Of a stretch of 64,000 bases of DNA, positions 8,655 through 19,680 are shown piece by piece (positions within the stretch are counted from its first letter, which is position 1; the number at the start of each line of letters is the position of its first letter). The stretch covers positions 1,364,001 to 1,428,000 of the forward strand of contig NZ_FJVE01000007.1 of the NCBI RefSeq assembly GCF_900078195.1, given 5' to 3'. Under the pieces are notes generated by a model. The model ran no database searches. It was given only the letters and a program-made list of their open reading frames with translations, and was not told the origin of the DNA. The translations under genes were made by a program, and so were the position numbers. The DNA is from Clostridium sp. Marseille-P299 (lineage in GTDB: Bacteria > Bacillota > Clostridia > Lachnospirales > Lachnospiraceae).

Positions 8655-8663
8655 TGTTATAAT
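8655..8663 (+). promoter_or_regulatory. possible extended -10 promoter ahead of dnaK
   Basis: TGTTATAAT (extended TGn plus a perfect TATAAT at 8658-8663) lies about 20 nt before the dnaK start, in the 76-nt gap after grpE. No good -35 box is present. If used it would leave a very short leader, so it is only a weak candidate for extra dnaK transcription. Confidence 0.3.
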
Positions 8664-8671
8664 ATAAATAG

Positions 8672-10540
<1,869 letters not shown>

Positions 10541-10735
10541 TATTAAAAACTTCAAAGAAGTATGATTAATCTTAAAAAGAACGTCTAGAAAAATCAAAAC
10601 TTCTTACGGAAGTAAAACTTCAAGAAGGATCAAAACTTTTTGATGAAGTAATACTTCACCAAGAACAAAAATCTTGACGAAGTTTATAATATTCAGTAAT
10701 ATAGTGCTTATGGGTCCGTACCATAGCAGCAATGA

Positions 10736-10765
10736 ATAGGCGGTCTTTCATAGACTGCCTATTTG
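10736..10765 (+). terminator. Rho-independent terminator after dnaK
   Basis: An 11-bp stem (10736-10746 with 10752-10762, one G-T pair) with a 5-nt loop, followed by a short TTTG. It lies about 200 nt after the dnaK stop. The sequence in between (10545-10690) is a degenerate run of repeated ACTTC/GAAGT motifs with no open frame. This terminator separates dnaK from dnaJ. Confidence 0.65.
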
Positions 10766-10828
10766 TGGATTAGAAATAAATAAATTATTCAAATTAAAAA
10801 ATTGAATCGAATATCAAAAAACTTACCA

Positions 10829-11062
10829 ATGAATAATGATGTACAAATATTCAGAGCGAATCTATGGAGAATTTTAGTATATCTTAGTCAAATGTGAAAA
10901 AACTAGTGATGATTCGCCATGGACGGCGAATCAAGATGCCACTGAGCCAGGATGGCGAATTGGTATCGGTCACGAACACTAAGAAAAACTCTCCATTCGA
11001 CTTAGATATACTTAAATTCGGAATCGAGTAGCGGCGAATATTTGTACAGCATGATTCATTCC
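10829..11062. repeat. large imperfect inverted-repeat element between dnaK and dnaJ
   Basis: The first ~68 nt (10829-10896) are largely complementary to the last ~68 nt (10994-11062), with shared blocks such as GTACAAATATTC and AGTATATCT. Complementarity continues more loosely inward. The centre holds its own perfect 8-bp hairpin, GATTCGCC/GGCGAATC (10911-10932). No open frame of note is present. Size, terminal symmetry and intergenic position suggest a MITE-like non-autonomous element or a large structured RNA. Confidence 0.65.
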
Positions 11063-11074
11063 AAAGCGTAAACT

Positions 11075-11102
11075 TTGACACTCAAAACATGTAAAATAGT
11101 AC
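11075..11102 (+). promoter_or_regulatory. possible promoter of dnaJ
   Basis: A perfect TTGACA at 11075-11080, with a poor -10 (TAGTAC, 11097-11102) at 16-nt spacing, lies 36 nt before dnaJ and just outside the inverted-repeat element. No CIRCE is present here. Confidence 0.35.
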
Positions 11103-11137
11103 TCCCAAAAGTTTAATATGGAGAGTAGGAGGAAAGT

Positions 11138-12280
11138 ATGGCAGATAAAAGAGATTACTATGAGGTCCTTGGAGTTCCAAAAAGTGCCTCAGATGATGAT
11201 ATTAAAAAAGCATACCGTAAGCTCGCTAAAAAATATCACCCAGATGCAAATCCAGGAGATAAAGAAGCAGAAGCAAAATTTAAAGAAGCTTCCGAAGCAT
11301 ATGCAGTGTTAAGTGATGCGGATAAGAAGAGACAATACGATCAATTCGGTCACGCAGCATTTGAACAAGGCGGCGGCGCAGGCGGATTTGATTTCTCAGG
11401 AGATATGGGAGATATCTTTGGAGATATCTTTGGCGATTTATTCGGCGGTGGAAGAACAAGACGTGCGAATAATGGTCCTATGAAAGGTGCTAACCTTCGT
11501 ACAGGAGTTCGTATTACTTTTGAAGAAGCAGTATTTGGCTGCGAAAAAGAACTAGATTTAACATTAAAAGATGAGTGTAATACATGTCATGGAACAGGTG
11601 CAAAACCAGGAAGCCATCCAGAAACTTGTAGCAAGTGTGGTGGTAAAGGTCAAGTTGTATTTACACAACAATCTTTATTTGGTATGGTTAGAAACGTACA
11701 AACTTGTCCAGACTGTCAAGGTACTGGTAAGATCATAAAAGAGAAGTGTTCCGACTGTTATGGTACTGGATATGTAAGCAATCGAAAGAAAATTCAAGTA
11801 TCCATTCCAGCAGGTATTGATAATGGTCAAAGCATTCGTATTCGTGGTAAAGGAGAACCTGGTACTAACGGAGGCGAACGTGGTGACTTATTAGTAGAAG
11901 TAAGTGTATCAAGACACCCAATCTTCCAAAGACAAGAATATGATATTTATTCAACTGCTCCAATGTCATTTGCTCAGGCTGCATTAGGTGGCGATGTTAA
12001 AATTAGTACAGTAGACGGTGACGTTTTATATGAAGTAAAACCAGGAACTCAAACAGATACTAAGGTTCGCTTACGTGGTAAAGGTGTTCCAACGCTACGT
12101 AATAAAAATGTACGTGGTGACCATTATGTAACATTAGTGGTACAGGTACCTACTAAGTTAACAAGTGAACAAAAAGACTTAATTAAGAAATTGGATGAAT
12201 CCTTTACAGGAAAGAAAGATTCCGATAAAAAGCATGATGAGAACGAAGAAGGAAAGAAGAAAAAATTCTTCGGAAAATGA
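11138..12280 (+). CDS. dnaJ: chaperone DnaJ (Hsp40)
   Basis: 380 residues, ATG behind AGGAGGAAAG. The J domain (residues 1-70) contains the essential HPD in [12 protein letters not shown] Gly/Phe-rich linker (about 75-110) precedes four CxxCxGxG zinc-binding repeats ([32 protein letters not shown]). The C-terminal peptide-binding domain ends in a Lys/Asp/Glu-rich tail. It delivers substrates to DnaK and stimulates its ATPase. Unusually for this operon type, about 600 nt and an inverted-repeat element separate it from dnaK. Confidence 0.97.
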   Translation: MADKRDYYEVLGVPKSASDDDIKKAYRKLAKKYHPDANPGDKEAEAKFKEASEAYAVLSDADKKRQYDQFGHAAFEQGGGAGGFDFSGDMGDIFGDIFGDLFGGGRTRRANNGPMKGANLRTGVRITFEEAVFGCEKELDLTLKDECNTCHGTGAKPGSHPETCSKCGGKGQVVFTQQSLFGMVRNVQTCPDCQGTGKIIKEKCSDCYGTGYVSNRKKIQVSIPAGIDNGQSIRIRGKGEPGTNGGERGDLLVEVSVSRHPIFQRQEYDIYSTAPMSFAQAALGGDVKISTVDGDVLYEVKPGTQTDTKVRLRGKGVPTLRNKNVRGDHYVTLVVQVPTKLTSEQKDLIKKLDESFTGKKDSDKKHDENEEGKKKKFFGK

Positions 12281-12309
12281 GCAAAAAATTTGAAAGGTAC
12301 GGGTAAAAC

Positions 12310-13308
12310 ATGAAGTGGAAAAAACTTACGCTTGAAACAACCACCGAGGCAGTCGATCTTGTCAGCAGTATGCTAGATGAAATCGGTATTCAAGGAATAG
12401 AGATAGAAGACAAGGTACCGATTACTGAGGAAGAAAAGCAACGTATGTTTATTGATATTCTACCAGAGCTTGGACCAGATGATGGTGTTGCCAATGTAAA
12501 CTTTTATCTTGATGTAGAAGAAGATGAGAACGAAATCATTTTAAAGGTAAAAGAAGGTTTAGAAGAATTATCTGCCTTTGTTAACATTGGTTCTGGTGAA
12601 ATTAAAGCTTCAGAAACAGAAGATAAAGACTGGATGAATAACTGGAAAGAATTCTTCAAGCCTTTCCGTGTAGATGATACAATTGTGATCAAACCTACAT
12701 GGGAGACACTTTCTGAAGTAAAAGATACTGATTTAGTGATTGAAATAGATCCAGGAACTGCATTTGGTACTGGTTCACATGAAACAACGAAACTTTGTAT
12801 TTTAAATATGAAGAAATATATGAAGCCAGGAGATAACCTATTAGACCTTGGCTGTGGCTCTGGTATTTTATCAATCATTGGTATGAAACTTGGAGCTAAA
12901 CTTGCAGTGGCAACAGATATCGATGAAAATGCAGTCAATGCTTCGGTAGAGAATGCAGAAGTAAATCACTTAAACGTTAAGAGATTAGAAGAATCAGATA
13001 CGGTTCTAAGAAATGAAGGTTTACTCGAACTTTTAGATGGTAATGTCATTGATGATGCGAACTTAAGAAAGAACATCGGGCAAAACTGTTATGATGTTGT
13101 AGTATCTAACATTCTTGCAGATGTAATCATTCCTCTTTCCGATGTTGTAGCTGAATTCATGAAGCCAGATGGGGTATGGATTAGCTCTGGTATCATTGAT
13201 ATGAAGGAAGAAGAAGTTAAGCAAGCCCTTGATAAAAATGGCTTTGATATAGTAGAAGTTACTAAAATGGGTGACTGGGTATCTATTGTAGCAAAGGTTA
13301 GAAAATAG
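12310..13308 (+). CDS. prmA: ribosomal protein L11 methyltransferase PrmA
   Basis: 332 residues, 29 nt after dnaJ. An N-terminal substrate-recognition domain is followed by a class I methyltransferase: DPGTAFGTGSHETT, motif I LLDLGCGSGILSI, ATDIDENAV, and the VVSNILADVI segment typical of PrmA. It trimethylates lysines and the N-terminus of ribosomal protein L11. The dnaJ-prmA linkage, often followed by rsmE, is common in Firmicutes; here rsmE comes 2.6 kb later. Confidence 0.95.
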   Translation: MKWKKLTLETTTEAVDLVSSMLDEIGIQGIEIEDKVPITEEEKQRMFIDILPELGPDDGVANVNFYLDVEEDENEIILKVKEGLEELSAFVNIGSGEIKASETEDKDWMNNWKEFFKPFRVDDTIVIKPTWETLSEVKDTDLVIEIDPGTAFGTGSHETTKLCILNMKKYMKPGDNLLDLGCGSGILSIIGMKLGAKLAVATDIDENAVNASVENAEVNHLNVKRLEESDTVLRNEGLLELLDGNVIDDANLRKNIGQNCYDVVVSNILADVIIPLSDVVAEFMKPDGVWISSGIIDMKEEEVKQALDKNGFDIVEVTKMGDWVSIVAKVRK

Positions 13309-13320
13309 AATTAATTATAT

Positions 13321-13387
13321 AAGAGACTGTCTCAAAATAGATCTATTTTATGCGTGTAAAATACTATTTTGAGGCAGCCTCTTTTTT
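13321..13387 (+). terminator. terminator after prmA
   Basis: A long hairpin with arms AGAGACTGTCTCAAAATAG and CTATTTTGAGGCAGCCTCT (a few mismatches), followed by TTTTTT. It closes the dnaJ-prmA unit. Confidence 0.85.
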
Positions 13388-13591
13388 GTTTATATATGAT
13401 TGTATTTAGTAAATAAATGCACCAAATTGATTTTATATTTCATGCTGTTACAATTAACGAATGAACTATATTGCTCTGGATTTGATTTTGTTACACTTGA
13501 AGAATGCTTCACATTAATCTATTCTGTGATTTTGTCACAGATAACCAACTTCATATTTGTTACTATAAAGAAAAACAATGTGGAGGTACTT

Positions 13592-13825
13592 ATGACAGTA
13601 CAAAAAAGGAAAAGATACGCAACTGTAAATATAAAACAATGCGTAGCATGTGGAAGTTGTATTAAAGTTTGTCCAAGAAACGCAATCACGGTTCCAAAAG
13701 GAATTTATGCGGACATTGATACGAGTAAGTGCATTGGTTGTGGGTTATGTGCTAAGGCATGTCCAGCTTCGGTAATCAGTATTATTACAACATCGGTGGA
13801 AAGCGAGGAAGCGCATGAAAACTAA
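13592..13825 (+). CDS. 2[4Fe-4S] ferredoxin
   Basis: 77 residues from ATG 13592, which has TGGAGGT at the right distance. The open frame extends upstream, but that part is A/T-rich and unlike protein. Two cluster motifs, CVACGSCIKVCP and CIGCGLCAKACP, define a clostridial-type ferredoxin with two [4Fe-4S] clusters. It overlaps the next gene by 11 nt, which suggests it passes electrons to, or forms a complex with, that membrane Fe-S protein. The physiological partner is unknown. Confidence 0.9.
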   Translation: MTVQKRKRYATVNIKQCVACGSCIKVCPRNAITVPKGIYADIDTSKCIGCGLCAKACPASVISIITTSVESEEAHEN

Positions 13826-14390
13826 GAAGAAATGGTATGACTATTTATGGATTTTGTCTACGATTTATTTGATTTTAGGCTTTGTAAATATCCTTTTTGC
13901 GTGGATTGGACTCATTTGCTTTTTTGTACCACTAGGTATTTCAATTGTAAAAGGTAACAAATCCTATTGCAACAAATACTGCGGAAGAGGGCAGTTATTT
14001 GATCTACTTGGGAACAAATTAAAGCTATCAAGAAAAAAAGATATTCCAGGCTTTTTAAAGAGTCACTGGTTTCGTTATGGATTCTTGATTTTCTTCCTTA
14101 CTATGTTTATCAATATGCTGTTTACTACCTATTTGGTTTTCGCAGGGCAAAACGGGGTGAGCGAAGTCGTAAAATTATTGTGGACCTTTAAAATGCCATG
14201 GCATTTTGCTTATCATGGAACAGTCTTTGCTCCTTGGGTGGCGCAATTTGCGTTTGGATTTTATAGTGTTATGTTAACCTCTACCGTATTAGGTCTGATT
14301 ACTATGTTCTTATATAAACCTCGTTCCTGGTGTGTTTATTGCCCGATGGGAACGATGACACAGGGGATTTGTAAACTAAAGAACAGATAA
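13815..14390 (+). CDS. membrane-bound NapH/CcoG-like Fe-S protein
   Basis: 191 residues with about four hydrophobic segments (about 12-32, 35-50, 88-108, 145-170). Cys motifs lie between or after them: CNKYCGRGQLFD at about 53 and CVYCPMGTM near the C-terminus. Cys-rich loops after transmembrane helices, with a C-terminal CxxCP, are seen in the NapH/NosR/RdxA (4Fe-4S membrane) family. It overlaps the ferredoxin gene, so membrane electron transfer is likely. It is shorter than typical NapH, and the acceptor is unknown. Confidence 0.7.
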   Translation: MKTKKKWYDYLWILSTIYLILGFVNILFAWIGLICFFVPLGISIVKGNKSYCNKYCGRGQLFDLLGNKLKLSRKKDIPGFLKSHWFRYGFLIFFLTMFINMLFTTYLVFAGQNGVSEVVKLLWTFKMPWHFAYHGTVFAPWVAQFAFGFYSVMLTSTVLGLITMFLYKPRSWCVYCPMGTMTQGICKLKNR

Positions 14391-14555
14391 GTTTCGGCTT
14401 GGGAAAGCAGGATAGTTTTATGAAAACTTGCAGTTAGTTGTTTTTATTGTGATAGCTACTTGAAAATGTTATAATTCAAACAGAATTGCGCTTCGTATGA
14501 AATTCATGTGTTACAACAGGGATTTCAGAGGTATTACTAGAAAGGAGCAAACGCA

Positions 14556-15581
14556 GTGAAACGGAAAGCTATCATAGTAGCAGGAATTGCTGGAGCACTA
14601 GGAATGTGGTTTCATCATCGTGATAAGAAATATCCCTTGGCAAAAGGTTATTATCTTTTAAATAAGTTCAGTATACCAGGAAAATTATTAACACTATCCA
14701 ACACCAAATTGGCTAATAAAATATTATCGAAAGGTGGGTTACCAAAAACACCGAAGGATATTCATAGAGAGATACACTATATTAGTACCGAAGGCGAAGA
14801 AAAGATACCTTTATGCATTTATAAACCAAAAGATATGAATGAGAACATGCCTTGCCTTATTTATTTTCATGGCGGTGGCTTTCTTCTCAAAGATGCGGGA
14901 TATATTTATAGGCATGTTTGTGAATATGCTAGAAAAGCAAAATGTATGGTGGTATTTGTCCATTATAGAACCTCTGATGAATACCCATTTCCAATTCCTT
15001 TTGATGATTGTTGTAGTGCCATTCAGTATGTATGGAAACACGCGAAACAGCTTGGGGTGAATAACAAAAAAATTGCATTAGGTGGAGATAGTGCAGGTGG
15101 TGCCTTAACAGGGGCATGTACCTTATGGTGTAGAGACGAAACTGACATACAGATATGCTATCAAATGCTTATTTATCCAGTAACTGACTCACGTATGGAA
15201 ACTGAAACGATGAAAAGGTATGTAGATAGTCCGCTATGGAACGCTTCTTTATCAAAAAAAATGTGGGATTTATACTTAAGAAACGGTGTTACTAAGAAGA
15301 AAGAGTATGCAAGTCCAATGCTTGCAGAAGATTTTTCGAGGTTACCACCTGCCTACATAGAGACTTCTCAATTTGATTCTCTTCATGATGAGGGTGTGGC
15401 TTATGCAAAATCTTTAATGGGAGCAGGAGTAAAAGTTCAGCTAGAAGATGTAAAAGGTGTTTTCCATGGTTATGATGTATTCTTGAATACTGATATAACA
15501 AAGAAGATGATTGAGAAACGTTCTCAAGCTCTTCATGCCGCCTTCTATGAGAAAAGTGAGGATGGGAGAGTTAACGATTGA
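14556..15581 (+). CDS. alpha/beta hydrolase, hormone-sensitive-lipase-like esterase
   Basis: 341 residues from a GTG start with AAAGGAG upstream. The N-terminal ~20 residues are hydrophobic and could be a membrane anchor. The oxyanion-hole motif HGGG (YFHGGGFLL, about 110) and nucleophile elbow GDSAGG (about 185) are those of the bHSL esterase family. The acid (D in SQFDSLHDEG) and the His (VFHGYDVF) complete the triad. It hydrolyses short-chain esters; the natural substrate is unknown. It is preceded by 165 nt without recognisable features. Confidence 0.85.
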   Translation: MKRKAIIVAGIAGALGMWFHHRDKKYPLAKGYYLLNKFSIPGKLLTLSNTKLANKILSKGGLPKTPKDIHREIHYISTEGEEKIPLCIYKPKDMNENMPCLIYFHGGGFLLKDAGYIYRHVCEYARKAKCMVVFVHYRTSDEYPFPIPFDDCCSAIQYVWKHAKQLGVNNKKIALGGDSAGGALTGACTLWCRDETDIQICYQMLIYPVTDSRMETETMKRYVDSPLWNASLSKKMWDLYLRNGVTKKKEYASPMLAEDFSRLPPAYIETSQFDSLHDEGVAYAKSLMGAGVKVQLEDVKGVFHGYDVFLNTDITKKMIEKRSQALHAAFYEKSEDGRVND

Positions 15582-15643
15582 TTTATGTATGAATTATAAT
15601 AATTACATATAGCCATTTAAAAAACTTAATATTCATTTATGAT

Positions 15644-15676
15644 AAGCAGTTAGTCTATATGATTGACTGCTTTTTA
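15644..15676 (+). terminator. terminator after the esterase gene
   Basis: A 12-bp stem with two G-T/mismatch positions (15644-15655 with 15661-15672), a 5-nt loop and TTTTT. The rest of the gap 15582-15889 is A/T-rich and shows no gene. Confidence 0.75.
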
Positions 15677-15889
15677 TTGTGTTATATCTAAATATGCATT
15701 TATATACCAGCTTGATGGTATTCTATATGACATAAACTTTTTTCGGTTCATTACATGAAATTGCTTTAACGATACAATTACTCGATAAAAAGCTATAGTC
15801 AAAATACATTTAAGGTGTTATAATCAATGATTGAGATTAAAAATGATTCGTCGGAATAAAATAATGCTATGAGAGAAAGGATTCCGTCT

Positions 15890-16636
15890 ATGTATCGATT
15901 TTATGTAGAAAATGAGAATATAAAAGAAAAAGAAATTCTTATCACAGGTAGTGATGTGAATCATATAAAAAATGTACTACGTATGCGTATCGGAGAGAAG
16001 CTAGTAATTTGTAATGGACAAGGAAAAGATTTTTATTGTATAATAGCTGATATGTCTTCTGATTGTATACGTGTTGAGATACAAGGTGAAGAAGAGACTG
16101 CATCGGAACTTAAGACAAAATTGTATTTATTTCAAGGACTACCAAAAAAGGACAAGATGGAATTAATCATCCAAAAAGCAGTAGAACTTGGCGTATATGA
16201 AATTATCCCGGTGATAACGAAGAGAACCATCGTTAAAATAGAAGATAAGAAAAAAGAGCAAAAGAAGATGGAACGTTGGCAATCCATCTCTTTAAGTGCG
16301 GCAAAACAGTCGATGCGTGGATTAATCCCAACGATAAAAGAGCCAATGAGCTATAAAGAAGCCTTAAAATATGCAAAGAGCTTAGACGCTTCCGTCATTC
16401 CATTTGAACATGCAGAGGGGATGGAGGCGACAAAAAGTCTCATAAAGCAAATGAAAGGCAAACAATCGGTTGGTATTTTCATTGGTCCTGAAGGTGGATT
16501 TGAAGATGAAGAGATAGAAAATGCTATTTCAGAAGGAATCGCACCTATTACGCTTGGAAAGCGTATTCTTCGCACGGAAACAGCAGGACTTGCGATATTG
16601 TCTATCCTTATGTATGAACTTGAGGAAGATAATTAA
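15890..16636 (+). CDS. rsmE: 16S rRNA (uracil1498-N3)-methyltransferase RsmE
   Basis: 248 residues. ATG 15890 (MYRFYVE) is chosen over ATG 15869 because GAAAGGA sits 8 nt before it and the family starts here. A PUA-like N-terminal domain (HIKNVLRMRIGEKL, CNGQGKDF) is followed by the SPOUT knot domain with IIQKAVELGV, SAAKQSMRG, IGPEGGF and the C-terminal LGKRILRTETA. It methylates N3 of U1498 in 16S rRNA. Confidence 0.95.
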   Translation: MYRFYVENENIKEKEILITGSDVNHIKNVLRMRIGEKLVICNGQGKDFYCIIADMSSDCIRVEIQGEEETASELKTKLYLFQGLPKKDKMELIIQKAVELGVYEIIPVITKRTIVKIEDKKKEQKKMERWQSISLSAAKQSMRGLIPTIKEPMSYKEALKYAKSLDASVIPFEHAEGMEATKSLIKQMKGKQSVGIFIGPEGGFEDEEIENAISEGIAPITLGKRILRTETAGLAILSILMYELEEDN

Positions 16637-16950
16637 CTTAAACCTCGCAGTTTCAAAGCCTAAACGATACTTGATAAATTCAGTCGATAAAGTATATTAA
16701 TTACCAAGATTAAAACTTTTACATCGACGTGACTATGACGAATTTGTGAAGCTAGTTATGGTTTAAAACTTTGATTTAGATATAAAAAGTTCACTGTTTG
16801 ACAAACAAAGTGAGGAGTTTGAACTTTTTATATCTGCTTTTGTCAGAGTTATAAACCATTAGTAGCTTCCAAATAAGGAATCGGAACAGAGATGAAAAAA
16901 TTTAATCATGGTAATATTGAAAATCTAAATTCTGAATTTATCAAGTATTC
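16637..16950. repeat. 285-nt imperfect inverted-repeat element (family also at 62.2 kb)
   Basis: Left arm from 16666 and right arm ending at 16950 are complementary over about 140 nt each with scattered mismatches. The outer ends are ACTTGATAAATTCAG and CTGAATTTATCAAGT, and the centre pairs AGATATAAAAAGTTC with GAACTTTTTATATCT. The outer left arm, including 31 identical nt at 16708-16738, recurs inverted at 62189-62219, and weaker similarity reaches out to about 16640. No coding capacity was seen. It is likely a non-autonomous mobile or folded repeat lying between rsmE and the cysteine desulfurase gene. Confidence 0.75.
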
Positions 16951-17026
16951 ATAACGAATACTACGAAGAACACAAGCATCACAAATAACCAGAAACATTG
17001 GTTGAAATGAAAGGTACGGTAATAGA

Positions 17027-18214
17027 ATGGAAGCTTATTTAGATAATGCGGCTACTACAAAAGTATCTAGTTCTGTAAAAGACATTATGGTAGAAGCATT
17101 AGAAATAAATTATGGAAATCCATCTTCTATGCATCGTAAAGGCATAGAAGCTGAAAACTATATAAAAGAAGCAAAAGATATAATTGCAAAAACAATTAAA
17201 GTTGACCCAAAAGAAATTATATTTACATCTGGTGGAACAGAGTCCAATAACTTTGCTTTAATTGGAGCTGCACTAGCAAATGCAAGAGCCGGGAAGCATA
17301 TTATTACCACAAGATTTGAACATCCATCGGTTCATAATCCTTTATTAGCACTAGAGGATATGGGATTTCGCATTAGTTTTATTCCTGTTGATCACAATGG
17401 TTTAATCGATATGGAATACTTATTAAATGAAATTTGTGATGAGACAATTATTGTCTCTATTATGTATGTAAATAATGAAGTGGGTGCAATCCAAGACATT
17501 GCTTCAATTGCAAAGCAAATTAAAAATAAAAAATCGGATATCATATTCCATGTAGATGCAATTCAGGGATTTGGTAAATTTAAAATATATCCAAAACGTG
17601 AAAACATTGATATGATGTCAGTAAGTGGCCATAAAATTCATGGACCTAAGGGAAGTGGATTTTTATATATCAAAGACAAATTAAAAATCAAGCCAATTAT
17701 TCATGGTGGTGGACAACAAAAAGGCTATCGTTCAGGAACTGAAAATGTACCTGCCATCGCTGGCTTAGCACAAGCAGTAAAAGAAATCTATGAAAATCAT
17801 GATGAAAAAGTTGCAAAACTATATGAGTTAAAGCAACATTTTATAGAAGAAGTAAGTAGTATTGAAGATACAACGGTAAATGCAATCTTTGCAGATCAAA
17901 GTGACCTAAGTTTAGAAGAGCGAATCCGTAAGACAGCACCTCATGTTGTAAGTGTAAGTTTTGCAGGAATTCGAAGCGAAGTATTGCTTCATGCACTGGA
18001 AGATAAAGGCGTTTATGTATCTGCTGGTTCTGCATGTGCGTCAAACCATCCAAGCCTTAGCGGAAGCTTACAAGCAATTGGATTAGAAGGCACTTTATTA
18101 GAATCAACGTTACGTTTTAGCTTTTCTATCAATACAACGATGGAAGAAATCGATTATGCCATTACGGTATTAAAGGATGTAGTGCCAAAATTAAGACGTT
18201 ACACAAGAAAGTAA
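17027..18214 (+). CDS. cysteine desulfurase (NifS/IscS-like)
   Basis: 395 residues, fold type I PLP enzyme. EAYLDNAATTK at the N-terminus, FTSGGTESNN (PLP phosphate), HVDAIQGFGK, the PLP lysine in SVSGHKIHGPKG (about 207), and the persulfide-forming cysteine in SAGSACASNHP (about 330). It removes sulfur from cysteine. The next gene is thiI, as in the NifZ-ThiI pair of Bacillus and clostridia, so its main job is probably sulfur supply for tRNA 4-thiouridine. A GAAAGGT site precedes the ATG. Confidence 0.93.
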   Translation: MEAYLDNAATTKVSSSVKDIMVEALEINYGNPSSMHRKGIEAENYIKEAKDIIAKTIKVDPKEIIFTSGGTESNNFALIGAALANARAGKHIITTRFEHPSVHNPLLALEDMGFRISFIPVDHNGLIDMEYLLNEICDETIIVSIMYVNNEVGAIQDIASIAKQIKNKKSDIIFHVDAIQGFGKFKIYPKRENIDMMSVSGHKIHGPKGSGFLYIKDKLKIKPIIHGGGQQKGYRSGTENVPAIAGLAQAVKEIYENHDEKVAKLYELKQHFIEEVSSIEDTTVNAIFADQSDLSLEERIRKTAPHVVSVSFAGIRSEVLLHALEDKGVYVSAGSACASNHPSLSGSLQAIGLEGTLLESTLRFSFSINTTMEEIDYAITVLKDVVPKLRRYTRK

Positions 18215-18385
18215 TAATTCGAATATTTAATTACATTAAATATTTATAGCTATAAGAATAACAGGAAAATCCATGATAGATTGCAGGATTCATTGCGTGT
18301 ACTTTGTACACAAGCAACAAAAGAAAATAAAATGAAACAGTTACGCAAGAGATTAAAAAAGATTGCGTCATATTAGGAGGAAAAC

Positions 18386-19561
18386 ATGTATAAGGCGTTT
18401 TTAATAAAATATGCTGAAATTGGTATTAAGGGAAAGAATCGCTATGTATTTGAAAATGCATTACGTGATCAAATTAAGTTCAATCTAGATAAACTTGGAG
18501 AATATCACGTAAGCAAAGAATCTGGTCGAATCTTTGTTGAATGCCCAGACGATTATGATTATGAAGAGACCGTAGAAGCACTTAAAAAAGTATTTGGTGT
18601 ATGGGGAATCTGTCCAGTTGTAGTAATTGATGAAACAGATTGGGAAACAATAACTACTAAAGTTGGTGAATATGTAGACCAATTTTATGAAGATAAAAAC
18701 ATTACATTTAAGGTGGAAGCAAAACGTTCCAACAAGCAATATCCAATGACTTCCCCTGAAATCTGTGTGGAAATGGGTTCTTATTTATTAAATAAATTCC
18801 CTACTATGAAAGTAGACGTTCATAACCCACAGGCAAGAATCACAGTAGAGGTTAGAAATAAAGCATATGTATACTCACATATCATTCCAGGACCAGGAGG
18901 AATGCCAGTTGGTACAAATGGTAAGGCTATGTTACTCTTATCCGGTGGTATCGATAGCCCAGTTGCTGGATATATGATTTCCAAACGTGGAGTTAGCTTA
19001 GAAGCAACATACTTCCATGCGCCACCATATACTTCTGAACGTGCAAAACAAAAGGTTGTAGATTTAGCAAGAATTATTTCTGCATATACAGGACCAATTA
19101 AGCTTCATATTGTTAATTTTACAGATATTCAGCTTTATATCTATGAAAAATGCCCACATGAGGAATTAACAATTATTATGCGTCGTTACATGATGAAAAT
19201 TGCTGAAAAAATCGCTGAAAAGAACAATTGTCTTGGTTTAATTACAGGAGAGAGCATCGGACAAGTAGCAAGCCAAACAATGCATTCCCTAGCGGCTACA
19301 AATGCTGTATGTACAATGCCAGTATATCGTCCATTAATCGGCTTTGATAAGCAAGAAATCATCGATGTATCTGAAAAGATTAAAACTTATGAGACGTCCA
19401 TTTTACCTTACGAAGATTGTTGCACTATCTTTGTTGCGAAACATCCAACAACAAGACCAATTCTTAGTGTAATTGAAAAATCGGAAGAAAATTTAAGTGA
19501 AAACATCGACGCTTTATTAAAAGAAGCATTAGAAACAAAAGAAACTATCTTAGTTAAATAA
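18386..19561 (+). CDS. thiI: tRNA 4-thiouridine synthase ThiI
   Basis: 391 residues, ATG behind AGGAGG. A ferredoxin-like domain and a THUMP domain (about 60-165) are followed by the PP-loop ATP pyrophosphatase domain with LLSGGIDSPVAGYM. It lacks the C-terminal rhodanese domain of E. coli ThiI, as is usual in Firmicutes, where the partner desulfurase delivers sulfur directly. It makes s4U8 in tRNA. Confidence 0.96.
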   Translation: MYKAFLIKYAEIGIKGKNRYVFENALRDQIKFNLDKLGEYHVSKESGRIFVECPDDYDYEETVEALKKVFGVWGICPVVVIDETDWETITTKVGEYVDQFYEDKNITFKVEAKRSNKQYPMTSPEICVEMGSYLLNKFPTMKVDVHNPQARITVEVRNKAYVYSHIIPGPGGMPVGTNGKAMLLLSGGIDSPVAGYMISKRGVSLEATYFHAPPYTSERAKQKVVDLARIISAYTGPIKLHIVNFTDIQLYIYEKCPHEELTIIMRRYMMKIAEKIAEKNNCLGLITGESIGQVASQTMHSLAATNAVCTMPVYRPLIGFDKQEIIDVSEKIKTYETSILPYEDCCTIFVAKHPTTRPILSVIEKSEENLSENIDALLKEALETKETILVK

Positions 19562-19580
19562 GAGAGTTAAGACAATAAAA

Positions 19581-19624
19581 AAGCGTTTGTTATGTCACAA
19601 ACAGCGACAGAACAAGCGCTTTTA
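19581..19624 (+). terminator. terminator after thiI
   Basis: AAGCGTTTGTT (19581-19591) pairs with AACAAGCGCTT (19611-19621) with one mismatch, followed by TTT. It separates thiI from the convergent HPr-like gene. Confidence 0.7.
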
Positions 19625-19680
19625 CTTATAGAAAAGTAAAAGATAGAGGATACAAAATGTATCCCCCAAAGTAACAAATA

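Noticed and set aside
11118..11312. A 64-codon frame overlapping the start of dnaJ.
   Set aside because: It is a shifted reading of the dnaJ J domain; dnaJ has the correct start, binding site and motifs.
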